In this document: piece after piece, positions 29,000-38,555 of the stretch
Layout: each line of letters opens with the position of its first letter
Position numbering within the stretch: position 1 is the first letter of the stretch
Origin: Paenibacillus sp. MAEPY2
GTDB lineage: Bacteria; Bacillota; Bacilli; Paenibacillales; Paenibacillaceae
DNA: 64,000 bases
Direction of reading: 5' to 3'
NCBI RefSeq assembly: GCF_000499205.1
Contig: NZ_AWUK01000013.1
Coordinates: 1-64,000 of the forward strand
Made by a program: the position numbers and the translations under genes
The notes under the pieces: model-generated
Database searches by the model: none
What the model was told of the DNA's origin: nothing
Seen by the model: the letters and a program-made list of their open reading frames with translations, nothing else

Positions 29000-29779
29000 T
29001 TACCCTCCAGAATGTACGCGGATCCAGGGACGTCCATCATGCCACTGGATATCAACCGGAACATCGTACGTATACTTAATTGTATCTTGTGTTAAAACTT
29101 CATGCTTGAGACCTGCCGCAGCAATACGTCCATCACGGATCAAGGCCACATGTGTGAATAATGGTACGATCTCCTCGACGTGATGCGTCACATAAACGAC
29201 AGTAATATTACGCTTACGTAGTCGATCAATTTCAGCCAACATTTTCTCGCGTTCGTATAAATCAAGTCCGGCACAAGGCTCGTCCATAATCAGCAATTTG
29301 GGATCTGCCATCAGTGAACGAGCCAGCATTACTTTTTTGCGCTCTCCTTGAGAAAGGGTGCCGAGTGGATGATTAGCCAGCTTGGCAAAGCCCATTTCAT
29401 CAAGCAGGTTCATCGCTTTGGCCTTCACATCATCCGGAATCGTTTGATAGAAACGTAAAAAGGCATAAGCGCCTGTTGCAACAACTTCCCACACCGGATC
29501 CCGAAGTGTAAGTTTCTCAATCAATGTTTGGCTGATATAACCAATCTCTTTCCGAACCTCCCGAACATCACATTGTCCATACAGGTTACCCAGTACCTCA
29601 ATGCGCCCCTGACTCGGAAACATATACCCATTCATCATTTCCAGCAGCGTGGTTTTACCTGAACCATTGCGCCCGAGAATCACCCAATGCTCGCCTTCTT
29701 TAACATGCAGATGGACGTCATCCAGAATCTGATTGTCTTCTCGTCTAAGAGAGACATGCTCCATCGAGATTACACTCAT
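29000..29779 (-). CDS. ABC transporter ATP-binding protein (YlmA-like)
   Basis: 259-residue single ABC ATPase: Walker A GRNGSGKTT, signature LSQGE, Walker B LLIMDEPCAGLD, H-loop VTHHVEE. No permease gene adjoins it, as in the ylmA/modF-like group. Its cargo, or a non-transport role, cannot be told. It overlaps the thioredoxin gene upstream by 4 nt. Confidence 0.85.
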   Translation of the reverse strand: MSVISMEHVSLRREDNQILDDVHLHVKEGEHWVILGRNGSGKTTLLEMMNGYMFPSQGRIEVLGNLYGQCDVREVRKEIGYISQTLIEKLTLRDPVWEVVATGAYAFLRFYQTIPDDVKAKAMNLLDEMGFAKLANHPLGTLSQGERKKVMLARSLMADPKLLIMDEPCAGLDLYEREKMLAEIDRLRKRNITVVYVTHHVEEIVPLFTHVALIRDGRIAAAGLKHEVLTQDTIKYTYDVPVDIQWHDGRPWIRVHSGG

Positions 29780-30093
29780 TTTAGAACCGCCTTCCGGATT
29801 TCTCCTAACAGATGCTCGACAGAGTTCATCCGATAGACCATTTTTGGTACATCATGTTCTCCATTAAAAAGCATAACCGCAGGGACGCTCGAAATCTGAA
29901 ATTGCTGCACAAGTTCCGGGATATCGTGAATATTCATCTCGGTCAAAATCCCTTCGGGCAGCAAATGTTCGGCGATTTCAAGCATTCGACGTGCCGCCGC
30001 GCAAGTTCCGCATAACGGGGTATAGATAAATACAGCCTGAGGCATGCCTTCCCATACGCCGCGCATTAACATTTTGGTCGTAATCGGTTTCAT
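29776..30093 (-). CDS. Thioredoxin-family protein
   Basis: 105 residues with active site CGTC (YTPLCGTCAAARRM) and the conserved cis-proline in SSVPAVMLF. The fold is complete. CGTC resembles small Bacillus thioredoxin-like proteins such as YtpP. It is a cytosolic disulfide reductase, translationally coupled on both sides (4-nt overlap downstream, 1-nt upstream). Confidence 0.88.
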   Translation of the reverse strand: MKPITTKMLMRGVWEGMPQAVFIYTPLCGTCAAARRMLEIAEHLLPEGILTEMNIHDIPELVQQFQISSVPAVMLFNGEHDVPKMVYRMNSVEHLLGEIRKAVLK

Positions 30094-30431
30094 CAGCTTT
30101 GTTCTCCCGCAGCAACACGAAGCATAACCTCACCCGACATCGGACCATTATGAATGGTGACAGAGTCTGGTTTATTACTGTACAACAATTCGTACATTTG
30201 ACGTTTGCCATACATGCTGGACGTGTGCAAATAGATCTGGCGCGGAAATAAACCTTCCCGAACGATTGATGCAGCAACTTCACCGCCATTCGGCGAATCC
30301 GGACCCAGTTCATAATCCAGGGATAAAATATCCACGTCACCTTCTCTAAGCAGCATCAGGCATTCTTCTGCATTGGTAGCCAGAACAAACCCTTTCGGAC
30401 ATGCCCGGTAATCATCCAAAAAAACATGCAT
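30093..30431 (-). CDS. Cyclic-phosphate-processing receiver-domain protein
   Basis: 112-residue single-domain protein. It starts VFLDDYRACPKGF and has LSLDYELG after beta-3, so the receiver-like acidic pocket is intact. The DDYRxCPxGF signature matches what is known of the 'cyclic-phosphate processing receiver' family, which is thought to act on nucleotide 2',3'-cyclic phosphates and not in two-component signalling. Its neighbours are a thioredoxin and DNA-repair genes; no partner is obvious. Confidence 0.75.
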   Translation of the reverse strand: MHVFLDDYRACPKGFVLATNAEECLMLLREGDVDILSLDYELGPDSPNGGEVAASIVREGLFPRQIYLHTSSMYGKRQMYELLYSNKPDSVTIHNGPMSGEVMLRVAAGEQS

Positions 30432-30451
30432 TACAATCGCTCCTCTCCCAA

Positions 30452-31300
30452 TTAAAGCCAGGAACGCATGAGCTCAATGTCACCACGGTGTGTTCCATCT
30501 TCGCCTGATTCGGTCTCCAGCACAACTACAGCTTGCTGAAATTCAGGCGCACATAACAGTTCCTGCATCGCTTTTGTTCCTATATAACCCTGTCCAATCC
30601 GTGCATGTCTGTCCTTGCATGAACCGGAAGGATATTTCGAATCATTAAAGTGAACAGCCGCAAGAGCATCCCAGTATCCCAGCAGTCTGCCTTTCTCCAG
30701 CATCGATGCCTCATTGCCAGTCGTCCACATGCCTGAAGCAAAAGCATGACACGTGTCAAAGCAAAAAGCAATATGTTCGGGAAACCGGCTTAACTTGCGA
30801 ATCTGTATCAATTCTTCCATCGTCGTTCCCATCGGGCCATGATCTCCAGCCTGATTTTCAAGCAGAACCTTAGCCTGTCCATCCCAATCTGCTAATGCGG
30901 TATCCAGACAGGTTATGAGATTCTGATATCCTTCAAGTGGTTCATTGCTCTTGATATGTCCAAAGTGAACTACAGTTCCTACTGAACCGCAGGCATCCGC
31001 AATATGCAGATCATTTTGTATTGATGCAATGGTTGCATGAAAACCCGCCTCTCCCCGGGTTTTGCCCAAAGCCGGATTCGTGGGATAGGGTGAGTGGGCA
31101 ACGGAAGCCATCCCCTGCTTCTCACACCAATCCCTGCACTGTTCAGCATCCTTGATATCCAGATCTTTCAGACCAAGGCTTCGCGGGTTCTTCGGAAAAT
31201 ACTGAAATGCCGTAGCCCCGATATCATATGCCCGCCTGGCTGCCTGAAGAAATCCGCCTTTGGTGCTGACATGTGCCCCGATTCCGCTGTTAGGCCTCAT
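30452..31300 (-). CDS. nfo: Endonuclease IV (AP endonuclease)
   Basis: Zinc TIM-barrel enzyme that cleaves DNA 5' of abasic sites. I chose the ATG at 31300 (MRPNSGIGAHVSTKGG), which gives 282 residues, the usual size. Metal-ligand regions include GAHVS, TVVHFGH, FCFDTCHAFASG and FNDSK. It overlaps the end of the mutM-like gene by 11 bp, pairing a base-excision glycosylase with its AP endonuclease. The ribosome binding site is weak, so translation may depend on coupling. Confidence 0.94.
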   Translation of the reverse strand: MRPNSGIGAHVSTKGGFLQAARRAYDIGATAFQYFPKNPRSLGLKDLDIKDAEQCRDWCEKQGMASVAHSPYPTNPALGKTRGEAGFHATIASIQNDLHIADACGSVGTVVHFGHIKSNEPLEGYQNLITCLDTALADWDGQAKVLLENQAGDHGPMGTTMEELIQIRKLSRFPEHIAFCFDTCHAFASGMWTTGNEASMLEKGRLLGYWDALAAVHFNDSKYPSGSCKDRHARIGQGYIGTKAMQELLCAPEFQQAVVVLETESGEDGTHRGDIELMRSWL

Positions 31301-32111
31301 GCTGGCAATCCGGACAGAAGAAAGCCTTCTTGCCCGTAATTTCCACACGCGCTATCGTTCCCCCACAGCGAGGGCAAGTTTCCCCTTCACGATCATATAC
31401 CGAGCACTGCTCATCAAAGCTTCCCGTCTTGGTATCTCCCTGCATCAACGGCATTTCCATATAACCGCCTTCCAATGCAGCTTCCCGCAACACGGATTGT
31501 ACAGAATGGAACAAACGCGCTGTGAGTTCAGGTGAAGCAGCAATATTTTGCGTCTTGGAGCTTGGTCTCAGACCTGCTGCAAATGCAATCTCATCCGAAT
31601 AACAATTTCCGATGCCTGCAATAATGTGCTGGTTGACCAGCGTAGTTTTGAGTGTACCCCGGCGTCCTTTCAACAGGGCAGCAAAACGTTCTGCATTCAT
31701 GCGCCGATCAAGCGGTTCAGGTCCAAGGTCAGACATGGCCTCTTCCGTCTCTTTGGAAGTAAGCAGATGCAGATAGCCTAAACGAAGCCCAATAAAGAAC
31801 AACGTGTATTCTCCAAACTGAATCTCCACTTGAGTGGAACGATCAGGACGTTCAGCTTCCGTGCCCCAGAAAATCATTCCGCCCAGCATCAGGTGCAGGA
31901 CAAGCCGCTTACCATTAGCCAGATGAAAGATCAGATGTTTGGCCCGGCGCTCTACAAATATGATACGATTGCCTGTCAGTTCACGGGTGAACACATCAGG
32001 ATCAGTATTAATCGACTTTTCACGGTTAACCACCACACCAGTAATGGGCAAATCAAGTATTTTCTCGGACAGCAAGGTCCGGTAGTTTTCCATTTCCGGT
32101 AATTCCGGCAT
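31290..32111 (-). CDS. mutM: Formamidopyrimidine-DNA glycosylase (Fpg/Nei family)
   Basis: Bifunctional glycosylase/lyase that removes oxidised bases such as 8-oxoguanine. Start chosen at MPELPEMENYR, since the mature enzyme needs Pro at residue 2 and Glu at 3; GGGG lies upstream. 273 residues. RRAKHLIFHL carries the conserved lysine, the helix-two-turn-helix includes GIGNCYSDE, and the C-terminal zinc finger is CPRC...CPDC. Fpg is more likely than Nei, but the two are hard to separate by eye. It lies between a HAD phosphatase and nfo. Confidence 0.9.
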   Translation of the reverse strand: MPELPEMENYRTLLSEKILDLPITGVVVNREKSINTDPDVFTRELTGNRIIFVERRAKHLIFHLANGKRLVLHLMLGGMIFWGTEAERPDRSTQVEIQFGEYTLFFIGLRLGYLHLLTSKETEEAMSDLGPEPLDRRMNAERFAALLKGRRGTLKTTLVNQHIIAGIGNCYSDEIAFAAGLRPSSKTQNIAASPELTARLFHSVQSVLREAALEGGYMEMPLMQGDTKTGSFDEQCSVYDREGETCPRCGGTIARVEITGKKAFFCPDCQHEA

Positions 32112-32118
32112 CGTACAT

Positions 32119-32928
32119 CTACCCCTTCTTGGATGCTTGGCCTGTCGTCTGCGACAGCCACTCAATCAGTTTATGCAAATCTTCAAACACATGATCAGGA
32201 CGAACCTTGGTCGCCTGAATGTGGCTATCCATATTGTCCCGTGTCGTTATTCCGGTAAGAACCAGTAGGGTCTCGCATCCTGCTGCTGCCCCTGCCGCAA
32301 TATCTGTACGCATATTGTCTCCGATTACAGCAACTTCATCAGACTTTAAGTTCAATCGGCTAATGGCCGACTTCATAATAATACTTGACGGTTTGCCAAT
32401 GACAGTAGGATGAACTCCGGTTGCAGCTTCTATCGCTGCCCCGATCGTTCCTGCTCCCGGTGTAAGTCCATCATCAGAAGGAAGCTGCAAATCCGGATTG
32501 GTCATGACAAATTTAGAGCCGCCGTTGATCCAGCGAAGCGCATTGGTCAATTTCTGATAGGAAAATTCACGATCAATTCCTTGGATAACGTATTCAGGCT
32601 CATCATCTGTTCGTTTAAGCCCTGCAGCTTCAATCGCTTGCAGCAGCCCTTCTTCTCCGATACAAGCCACTTTCGCACCTGGAGTCTCTTTAGCCACGTA
32701 TTCCGCAGCCGCCACCGCAGAAGTACATACCTGCGACGCCTCGGCGGGGATTCCCATTCCGTTGAGATGATCTGCCACGCCTTGAGGTGTACGTGAAGAA
32801 TTATTAGTCACAAACAAATAAGGCATGCCTTGTTCATTCAATGTCCGAATAAGCTTATCGGCTCCTTCAATACGATGTCTGCCATGATAGAGCGTACCAT
32901 CCAGGTCAATCAGATAGGCCTTAATCAT
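32119..32928 (-). CDS. HAD-IIA family phosphatase (NagD/YutF-like)
   Basis: 269 residues from the ATG at 32928. HAD motifs: DLDGTLYHG (I), FVTNNSSRT (II), GKPSSIIM with Lys (III) and VIGDNMRTDI (IV). A C2 cap lies between motifs II and III. Members dephosphorylate sugar phosphates or other small metabolites; the in vivo substrate here is unknown. Confidence 0.9.
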   Translation of the reverse strand: MIKAYLIDLDGTLYHGRHRIEGADKLIRTLNEQGMPYLFVTNNSSRTPQGVADHLNGMGIPAEASQVCTSAVAAAEYVAKETPGAKVACIGEEGLLQAIEAAGLKRTDDEPEYVIQGIDREFSYQKLTNALRWINGGSKFVMTNPDLQLPSDDGLTPGAGTIGAAIEAATGVHPTVIGKPSSIIMKSAISRLNLKSDEVAVIGDNMRTDIAAGAAAGCETLLVLTGITTRDNMDSHIQATKVRPDHVFEDLHKLIEWLSQTTGQASKKG

Positions 32929-32996
32929 ATACAGCACTTCCTTTCTTTATCCCATTAACATTTCATGCCCTTAACTATTTGTCTCGAACTTCAATG

Positions 32997-33167
32997 CTAA
33001 CCTATGTATACAGTAGTGCAAAAAGATGGAATGCTCGCATCTGCACGCAACACGTCGAACCAAATCGAATACGGACGTCTGGCCTCGCGCGCCTTCTGTA
33101 CAAGCTTGTCATTTCCTGCGCTTTCCCGGAAAATAATATGAATCATTTCCCTGTTTATATTGCCCAT
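32997..33167 (-). CDS. Possible small protein, unknown
   Basis: A 56-residue frame with GGAAAG upstream, in the 355-bp gap between the HAD phosphatase and rnz. The sequence (MIHIIFRESAGNDKLVQKAR and more) is amphipathic and plausible, but codon pattern and the lack of a known match leave it uncertain. No other gene or hairpin stood out in this gap. Confidence 0.3.
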   Translation of the reverse strand: MGNINREMIHIIFRESAGNDKLVQKAREARRPYSIWFDVLRADASIPSFCTTVYIG

Positions 33168-33283
33168 CCTACACGCTTTCCGGCCAGATTGCAAAAGGGA
33201 CCTCGGGAATAACTTCCCCTCAGTCCCGTGCAATTAAGAGCTTCTTCTCCGGTCGTGTTTTGCTGTTTTGCTTGGCACATCCA

Positions 33284-34225
33284 CTAATAAGACTCATCCT
33301 TGCAGTGAACTACTGGAATCAGTTCATGTTCAATCGCAAGTTTCGTATTCGGGAATATCGACTGTGCCTCCTCCAGCAGGGGCTGCAACTGGTCTTCATC
33401 TTTGTAGCGAGAGCTAAAGTGGGTCATGATCAGCTGTCCTGCATGTGCCGCTCTCGCCGCCTCAGCCGCTTGCTTCGAAGTACTATGATAGTACTCATGA
33501 GCCGTATCAGCCAAATCATGCAAAAACGTAGCTTCGTGTACAAGCACATCGGCATTTAGGGCAAGAGGCTGTACATTCTCACATGGACGTGTATCACCCA
33601 AAATGGTAATCACCATCCCACGCTTTGGTGCTCCCAGTACATCTTTTGGCCGAAGCGAGTCTCCGTTGTCGAGGGTAATGGTTTCTCCCCTCTTCAAGCG
33701 ACCAAATAGCGGTCCTGGCTTCAAACCGTACTCAGCCATTTTCGCTGGATCCAGACTGCCTGGACGATCCTTTTCGGTAATCCGATACCCATAACTGTCA
33801 ATACGGTGCTCCAGCAATGCCGATTCCACAATAAAGCTCTCATCTTCAAAAAGCACTCCGCCTGTATGTTCCACAATGCTTAGATCATAGTTGAGACGTG
33901 ATTGGCTTAGCTCCATGGTTGTCATAATCATTCGCTCAGTTCCTGGTGGACCATACACCGTTAACGGTGTAGTGCCGCCTTGATATGCTCTGCTGGAGAG
34001 CAGACCTGGAAGTCCGAATACATGATCTCCATGTAAATGGGTTATAAATATTTTCTCCAGTTTGCTCAATTTAAGCGGAGAACTTAAAATCTGATGCTGG
34101 GTTCCTTCCCCGCAGTCAAACAACCACAATGCTCTGCGCTCATCCAACATGCGCAGCCCTATGGAAGTTACATTCCGCTGAAGCGTAGGTACACCAGCGT
34201 TAGTTCCCAGGAAATATAGTTCCAC
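33284..34225 (-). CDS. rnz: Ribonuclease Z
   Basis: Zinc metallo-beta-lactamase-fold endonuclease that trims tRNA 3' ends. Start GTG at 34225, 9 nt after GAGGTG, gives 313 residues. The zinc motif FITHLHGDHVFGLPGLL, the upstream FLGTNAGVPTLQRNVTS and the late HEATFLHDLADTAHEYYHS and ILTHFSSRY-like MTHFSSRY motifs are all present. It starts about 30 nt after the metH terminator. Confidence 0.95.
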   Translation of the reverse strand: MELYFLGTNAGVPTLQRNVTSIGLRMLDERRALWLFDCGEGTQHQILSSPLKLSKLEKIFITHLHGDHVFGLPGLLSSRAYQGGTTPLTVYGPPGTERMIMTTMELSQSRLNYDLSIVEHTGGVLFEDESFIVESALLEHRIDSYGYRITEKDRPGSLDPAKMAEYGLKPGPLFGRLKRGETITLDNGDSLRPKDVLGAPKRGMVITILGDTRPCENVQPLALNADVLVHEATFLHDLADTAHEYYHSTSKQAAEAARAAHAGQLIMTHFSSRYKDEDQLQPLLEEAQSIFPNTKLAIEHELIPVVHCKDESY

Positions 34226-34253
34226 TCTGGATCGCACCTCTTTCTGCTGCCAG

Positions 34254-34283
34254 CAAAAAGCCTCCGACAATGCGGAGGGCTTT
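34254..34283 (-). terminator. Terminator of metH
   Basis: Minus-strand stem AGCCCTCCG / CGGAGGCT with a bulge, followed by TTTTT, 17 nt after metH. The rnz ribosome binding site lies 15 nt further on, leaving no room for a separate promoter after it. Confidence 0.8.
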
Positions 34284-34299
34284 GCCTGACCTTTTACTT

Positions 34300-37200
34300 T
34301 TATGCCTTATCGACGTTAAAATACTTCGCTTGCGGATGGCTGAACACCATCGCCGATACGGAAGCTTCCGGTTCCATCATGAAACCTTCAGTCAGTTCCA
34401 CACCAATATCCTCAGGCTGTAATAGTTTAAACAGTGGCCCTTGGTCTTCCAAATCGGGACATGCCGGATATCCAAATGATACCCTTATTCCCTGATAGCG
34501 TGCTCCATGACGTTGCTTCATAGTCATCTGTGCTGGGTCCGGGAATCCCCAGATATCTCTCATCATATGATGGACCCGCTCCGCTAATCCCTCTGCTACT
34601 TCAAGCGCTACGGATTGTAAAGCATGTGAACGGAGATAATCACCCTTCTCCTTCCATGCCGTCGATAATTCTCGTACACCATGCCCGGCAGTTACGACCA
34701 TGAAACCAACGTAATCCATTTGTCCGGATTCCACTGGCTTCAAGAAGTCGGACAGGCACAAGAATGGTTCGACTTTTTGACGCGGGAACGTGAATGTGTG
34801 CAAGATATTATTGGTATTCTCAGGGTCATAGATGATGACACTGTTACCACTGGACTGAGCCGGGAAGAAACGATACATAGCGTGCGCCTGAATAATCCCG
34901 TCACGCACAGCCTCCTGCATAATATCATCCACGACTGCTTTCAGATCAGTGGCTTTCTGATCACCCGAAGCAAGCAGCTGCTCTACTGAGCCACGCAAAC
35001 CCAGATGGTGTCCGAGCAGCATCTGCATGTTCACATACGGTAATATGTGGGATAGCGGATAGTTCCGCATAACATGTCGTTCCAGATCCGGTGGAACGAG
35101 AACCGGGTTGTCTATTGCGATATCCGAACGCTCTACCCGGGTAAGCTCGGGAAGTGATGTAACGGTTTCTGCACCAGCGGCGTCCGCCTCTTTTTCAGCG
35201 TCCATCTCCAGTTGCATCACTTGACGCGTGCTTGGGTTCATCAGCTTGTTGGCCAGATCCAGGCCATCCATCGCATCTTTTGCATATACAACCATTCCGT
35301 TATATTCCGGGCGTATACGATTTTTGGTGAATTTGCGTGTCAATGCCGCTCCACCAACCATAATAGGTACGTCAATACCTGCTGTGCGCAAGTCCTGAGC
35401 TGTAAGAATCATCTGTTGCGCCGATTTTACCAACAGACCGGATAGACCGATTGCATCGACTTTTTCTTCTCTGTACGCCTCGATAATTCGCTCTGGTGGT
35501 ACTTTTATACCCAAATTAATGATTCGGTAACCGTTATTGGAAAGGATGATTTCCACCAGGTTTTTGCCGATGTCGTGTACATCGCCTTTGACCGTCGCTA
35601 GAATAATCTTTCCTTTAACTGACGTCTCGTTCTTCTCCATGAACTGTTCCAAATAAGCTACCGAAGCCTTCATGACTTCCGCGCTCTGTAGTACCTCTGC
35701 TACGATCAGCTCATTGTTGTTAAACAGTCGCCCTACTTCTTCCATTCCCCGCATCAGCGGGCCATTGATTACTTCAAGGGCTGTATATTTGGTGAGAGCC
35801 TGCTCCAGATCGGGCAGCAAGCCTTCCTTGCTTCCTTCAACAACATATGAAGCGAGACGTTCTTCCAACGACAGGTTCGAAATTTTTTCTTTTTTCTCAA
35901 CCTTTTTGTTACGGAACGCCGCTACAAAAGCAGCCAAAGTTTGGTCATTCGTATTATATAACAGCTCTTCCGAAAGTCTGCGCTCTTCCTCTGGAATGGA
36001 CGCATAACGCTCCAGCTTCTCTGTGTTAACGATGGCATAATCGAGACCTGCTTTGGTACACTCATACAAAAATACAGAGTTTAGCACTTCACGTCCTGCT
36101 TCAGGCAATCCAAATGAAATGTTACTGATCCCTAGTATCGTATGACATTCAGGCATCGCTTCTTTAATGACACGAATACCTTCAATGGTTTCTTTAGCCG
36201 AACCTATATATTGTTCATCACCCGTACCTACCGGAAACACCAGGGTATCAAAAATCAGGTCTTCGGCTTTTAATCCATATTTGTTCACCAGCAAATCGTA
36301 AGATCGCTTCGCTACCTCCAGCTTGTCCTCACGACTAATGGCCTGACCGCGTTCATCAATCGTTCCGACAACGACAGCACCGCCATATTTATGCAACAAC
36401 GGAGTGACCAGCTCGAACTTTTCCTCGCCATCCTCAAGGTTAATGGAGTTAATTATTGCTTTACCTTGAGAGTATTGAAGTGCCAGGTCAATGACGGCTG
36501 CATCTGTCGTATCGATCATAAGTGGCACCTTTACTTTTTTGACAACAAGTTCAAGGAACTTCTCCATGTCTTCGGCTTCTTCACGGTCCGGGTCCTGAAC
36601 ACAAACATCGACAACATGTGCCCCATTTTTCACCTGAGCCCGGGCAATTTCCGACGCTTCTTCATATTTGCCTTCAACAATAAGGCGCTTGAATTTGCGG
36701 GATCCAAGAACGTTCGTTCGTTCACCAACCATGTATGGACGATTGTCCTGTTCAACATAGACTGGATCGATCCCGGACAATGCTGGTGGATGTGTTCCGT
36801 TCATTTCTCTTGGAGGATACTTGGAAAGCGTATCACGCATGGCGCGAATATGTGCAGGTGTTGTTCCACAACAGCCACCCGCGATGTTCAACCAGCCCTG
36901 CTCGGCAAAAGCACCGATCTTCTGTGCTAGCGAATCAGGAGATTCATGATAATTACCGTTCTCATCTGGAAGACCTGCGTTGGGATAACAACTTACCGCA
37001 ACTGAAGCCATCCCGGAAAGCGAGCGAATATGGTCACGCATGAATTCCGGACCTGTAGCACAGTTTAGTCCCACTGAAATTGGGTTAAGGTGTTCTAAGG
37101 ATATATAAAAAGACTCAATATTTTGACCAGCGAGGGTAGTACCCATCGGTTCAATCGTTCCTGAAATCATCAAAGGAAGCTTGATACCACTTTGCTCGAA

Positions 37201-37740
37201 TGCTTGCTGAATCCCAATGCTGCCTGCTTTTACATTAAGCGTATCTTGTGAGGTTTCAAGCAGCAGCGCATCAACGCCTCCCTCAATTAAAGCAAGCGCT
37301 TGCTCGAAATAACTGTCGATGAGCTCCTGAAACGTTACCCCACCTGTTACAGACAGTGTTTTGGTTGTAGGTCCCATGGCACCTACCACATAACGCGGAG
37401 ACTCCGGTGTCGAGAATCGATCCACAGCAGCTTTTGCAATCCTTGCTGCTTCGAGGTTGATTTCACGTGCACGGTCCTGAATGTCGTATTCAGCAAGTAC
37501 AACAGACGTTGCACCAAACGTATTCGTTTCAATTAAATCAGCACCGGCTTCCAGATATTCCTCATGAATGCGCTGGATCAACTCTGGACGTGTAAGTACA
37601 AGCATTTCATTACATCCGTCCAGGTCTTCTCCGCCAAAATCTGCGTCTGTGAGATCAACCTGTTGAATCATGGTCCCCATTGCACCGTCGAGGATCAATA
37701 TTCGTTGTTTTAATGCATCATGTAGGCTAAGCTTATCCAA
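34300..37740 (-). CDS. metH: Cobalamin-dependent methionine synthase
   Basis: Transfers a methyl group from methyltetrahydrofolate to homocysteine through cobalamin. 1146 residues with all four modules. The homocysteine domain (about 1-320) has zinc cysteines in GLNCATG and GGCCGTTP. The pterin-binding domain follows (NVLGSRKFKRLI, YAIVNTEKL). The B12 domain has DVHDIGKN. The C-terminal activation domain extends to the end. I chose TTG at 37740, 8 nt after GGAGG, over a GTG directly on that site. The neighbouring mtnD also serves methionine metabolism. Confidence 0.95.
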   Translation of the reverse strand: MDKLSLHDALKQRILILDGAMGTMIQQVDLTDADFGGEDLDGCNEMLVLTRPELIQRIHEEYLEAGADLIETNTFGATSVVLAEYDIQDRAREINLEAARIAKAAVDRFSTPESPRYVVGAMGPTTKTLSVTGGVTFQELIDSYFEQALALIEGGVDALLLETSQDTLNVKAGSIGIQQAFEQSGIKLPLMISGTIEPMGTTLAGQNIESFYISLEHLNPISVGLNCATGPEFMRDHIRSLSGMASVAVSCYPNAGLPDENGNYHESPDSLAQKIGAFAEQGWLNIAGGCCGTTPAHIRAMRDTLSKYPPREMNGTHPPALSGIDPVYVEQDNRPYMVGERTNVLGSRKFKRLIVEGKYEEASEIARAQVKNGAHVVDVCVQDPDREEAEDMEKFLELVVKKVKVPLMIDTTDAAVIDLALQYSQGKAIINSINLEDGEEKFELVTPLLHKYGGAVVVGTIDERGQAISREDKLEVAKRSYDLLVNKYGLKAEDLIFDTLVFPVGTGDEQYIGSAKETIEGIRVIKEAMPECHTILGISNISFGLPEAGREVLNSVFLYECTKAGLDYAIVNTEKLERYASIPEEERRLSEELLYNTNDQTLAAFVAAFRNKKVEKKEKISNLSLEERLASYVVEGSKEGLLPDLEQALTKYTALEVINGPLMRGMEEVGRLFNNNELIVAEVLQSAEVMKASVAYLEQFMEKNETSVKGKIILATVKGDVHDIGKNLVEIILSNNGYRIINLGIKVPPERIIEAYREEKVDAIGLSGLLVKSAQQMILTAQDLRTAGIDVPIMVGGAALTRKFTKNRIRPEYNGMVVYAKDAMDGLDLANKLMNPSTRQVMQLEMDAEKEADAAGAETVTSLPELTRVERSDIAIDNPVLVPPDLERHVMRNYPLSHILPYVNMQMLLGHHLGLRGSVEQLLASGDQKATDLKAVVDDIMQEAVRDGIIQAHAMYRFFPAQSSGNSVIIYDPENTNNILHTFTFPRQKVEPFLCLSDFLKPVESGQMDYVGFMVVTAGHGVRELSTAWKEKGDYLRSHALQSVALEVAEGLAERVHHMMRDIWGFPDPAQMTMKQRHGARYQGIRVSFGYPACPDLEDQGPLFKLLQPEDIGVELTEGFMMEPEASVSAMVFSHPQAKYFNVDKA

Positions 37741-37856
37741 TATCGTCACCTCCGCAAAACGTTAAATCTTAGTTTAACAGAAACTAACTTAATGTGAAAG
37801 ATCGGGATTAATCAGTCCCATAGCGGGTTTAAGTGAAGGCGGGACGAATTTGCGAA

Positions 37857-37885
37857 TCGACAAAAACAGAGGAATCCGATATAAT
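37857..37885 (+). promoter_or_regulatory. mtnD promoter
   Basis: TCGACA (37857-37862) and TATAAT (37880-37885) are 17 bp apart, 35 nt before the mtnD start. Confidence 0.6.
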
Positions 37886-37919
37886 ATCAATTAAACCAAG
37901 TGGAAAAGAGGGAAAGAAC

Positions 37920-38465
37920 ATGGCTGAGATTGTAATCCGAAATACGAACGAACGTATCACTGGAGACGAAAATGTTCGAAATTTCTTAAACAAATATGAT
38001 GTATTATATGAAAACTGGGACGCTTCCAAATTAAATACGGATCTGCAAAACAACTTTGGACTCACGGATGAACAAAAAGAAGAAGTACTCAAAACATATG
38101 ACTATGAAATCAGAGATTTGGCTGCACGTCGCGGGTACCAAATCTGGGATGTAATCACGTTGTCTGAACAAACACCAGATATTGAAGAAAAGCTTGCCAA
38201 GTTCGAAGAAATTCATACTCATGCTGAAGATGAAATCCGTGCCATTGTAGCTGGCAAAGGAATTTTTGTCATCAAAGCAACAGATGATGTAGGCTACTTT
38301 AATGTTGAATTGTCTCCTGGAGACGTAATCTCGGTTCCTGAGAACACACCACACTTCTTCACATTAATGGAGAACAAACAAATCATTGCCGTGCGTCTGT
38401 TCATTGAAAAAGATGGCTGGATTGCAGATCCTTACCCGGATCCAACGTTTATCAAACAAGCATAA
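37920..38465 (+). CDS. mtnD: Acireductone dioxygenase (methionine salvage)
   Basis: Cupin metalloenzyme that cleaves acireductone in the methylthioadenosine salvage pathway, returning carbon to methionine. Start at MAEIVIRNTNER with AGAGGG upstream; 181 residues, standard. Metal-binding cupin motif HTHAEDEIRAIVAG plus a later histidine in NTPHFFT. It is divergent from metH. Confidence 0.93.
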   Translation: MAEIVIRNTNERITGDENVRNFLNKYDVLYENWDASKLNTDLQNNFGLTDEQKEEVLKTYDYEIRDLAARRGYQIWDVITLSEQTPDIEEKLAKFEEIHTHAEDEIRAIVAGKGIFVIKATDDVGYFNVELSPGDVISVPENTPHFFTLMENKQIIAVRLFIEKDGWIADPYPDPTFIKQA

Positions 38466-38493
38466 TAAAGCGAATTTCTATCCTTTGCTCAAC

Positions 38494-38522
38494 AAACCCC
38501 TGTTCATTTCGAACAGGGGTTT
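38494..38522 (+). terminator. Terminator between mtnD and the GntR gene
   Basis: A perfect 12-bp stem AAACCCCTGTTC / GAACAGGGGTTT with a 5-nt loop, positioned between convergent genes. It likely works in both directions. Confidence 0.8.
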
Positions 38523-38555
38523 CTGCATTTGGAGATAGTATACAACATCCGAGCT

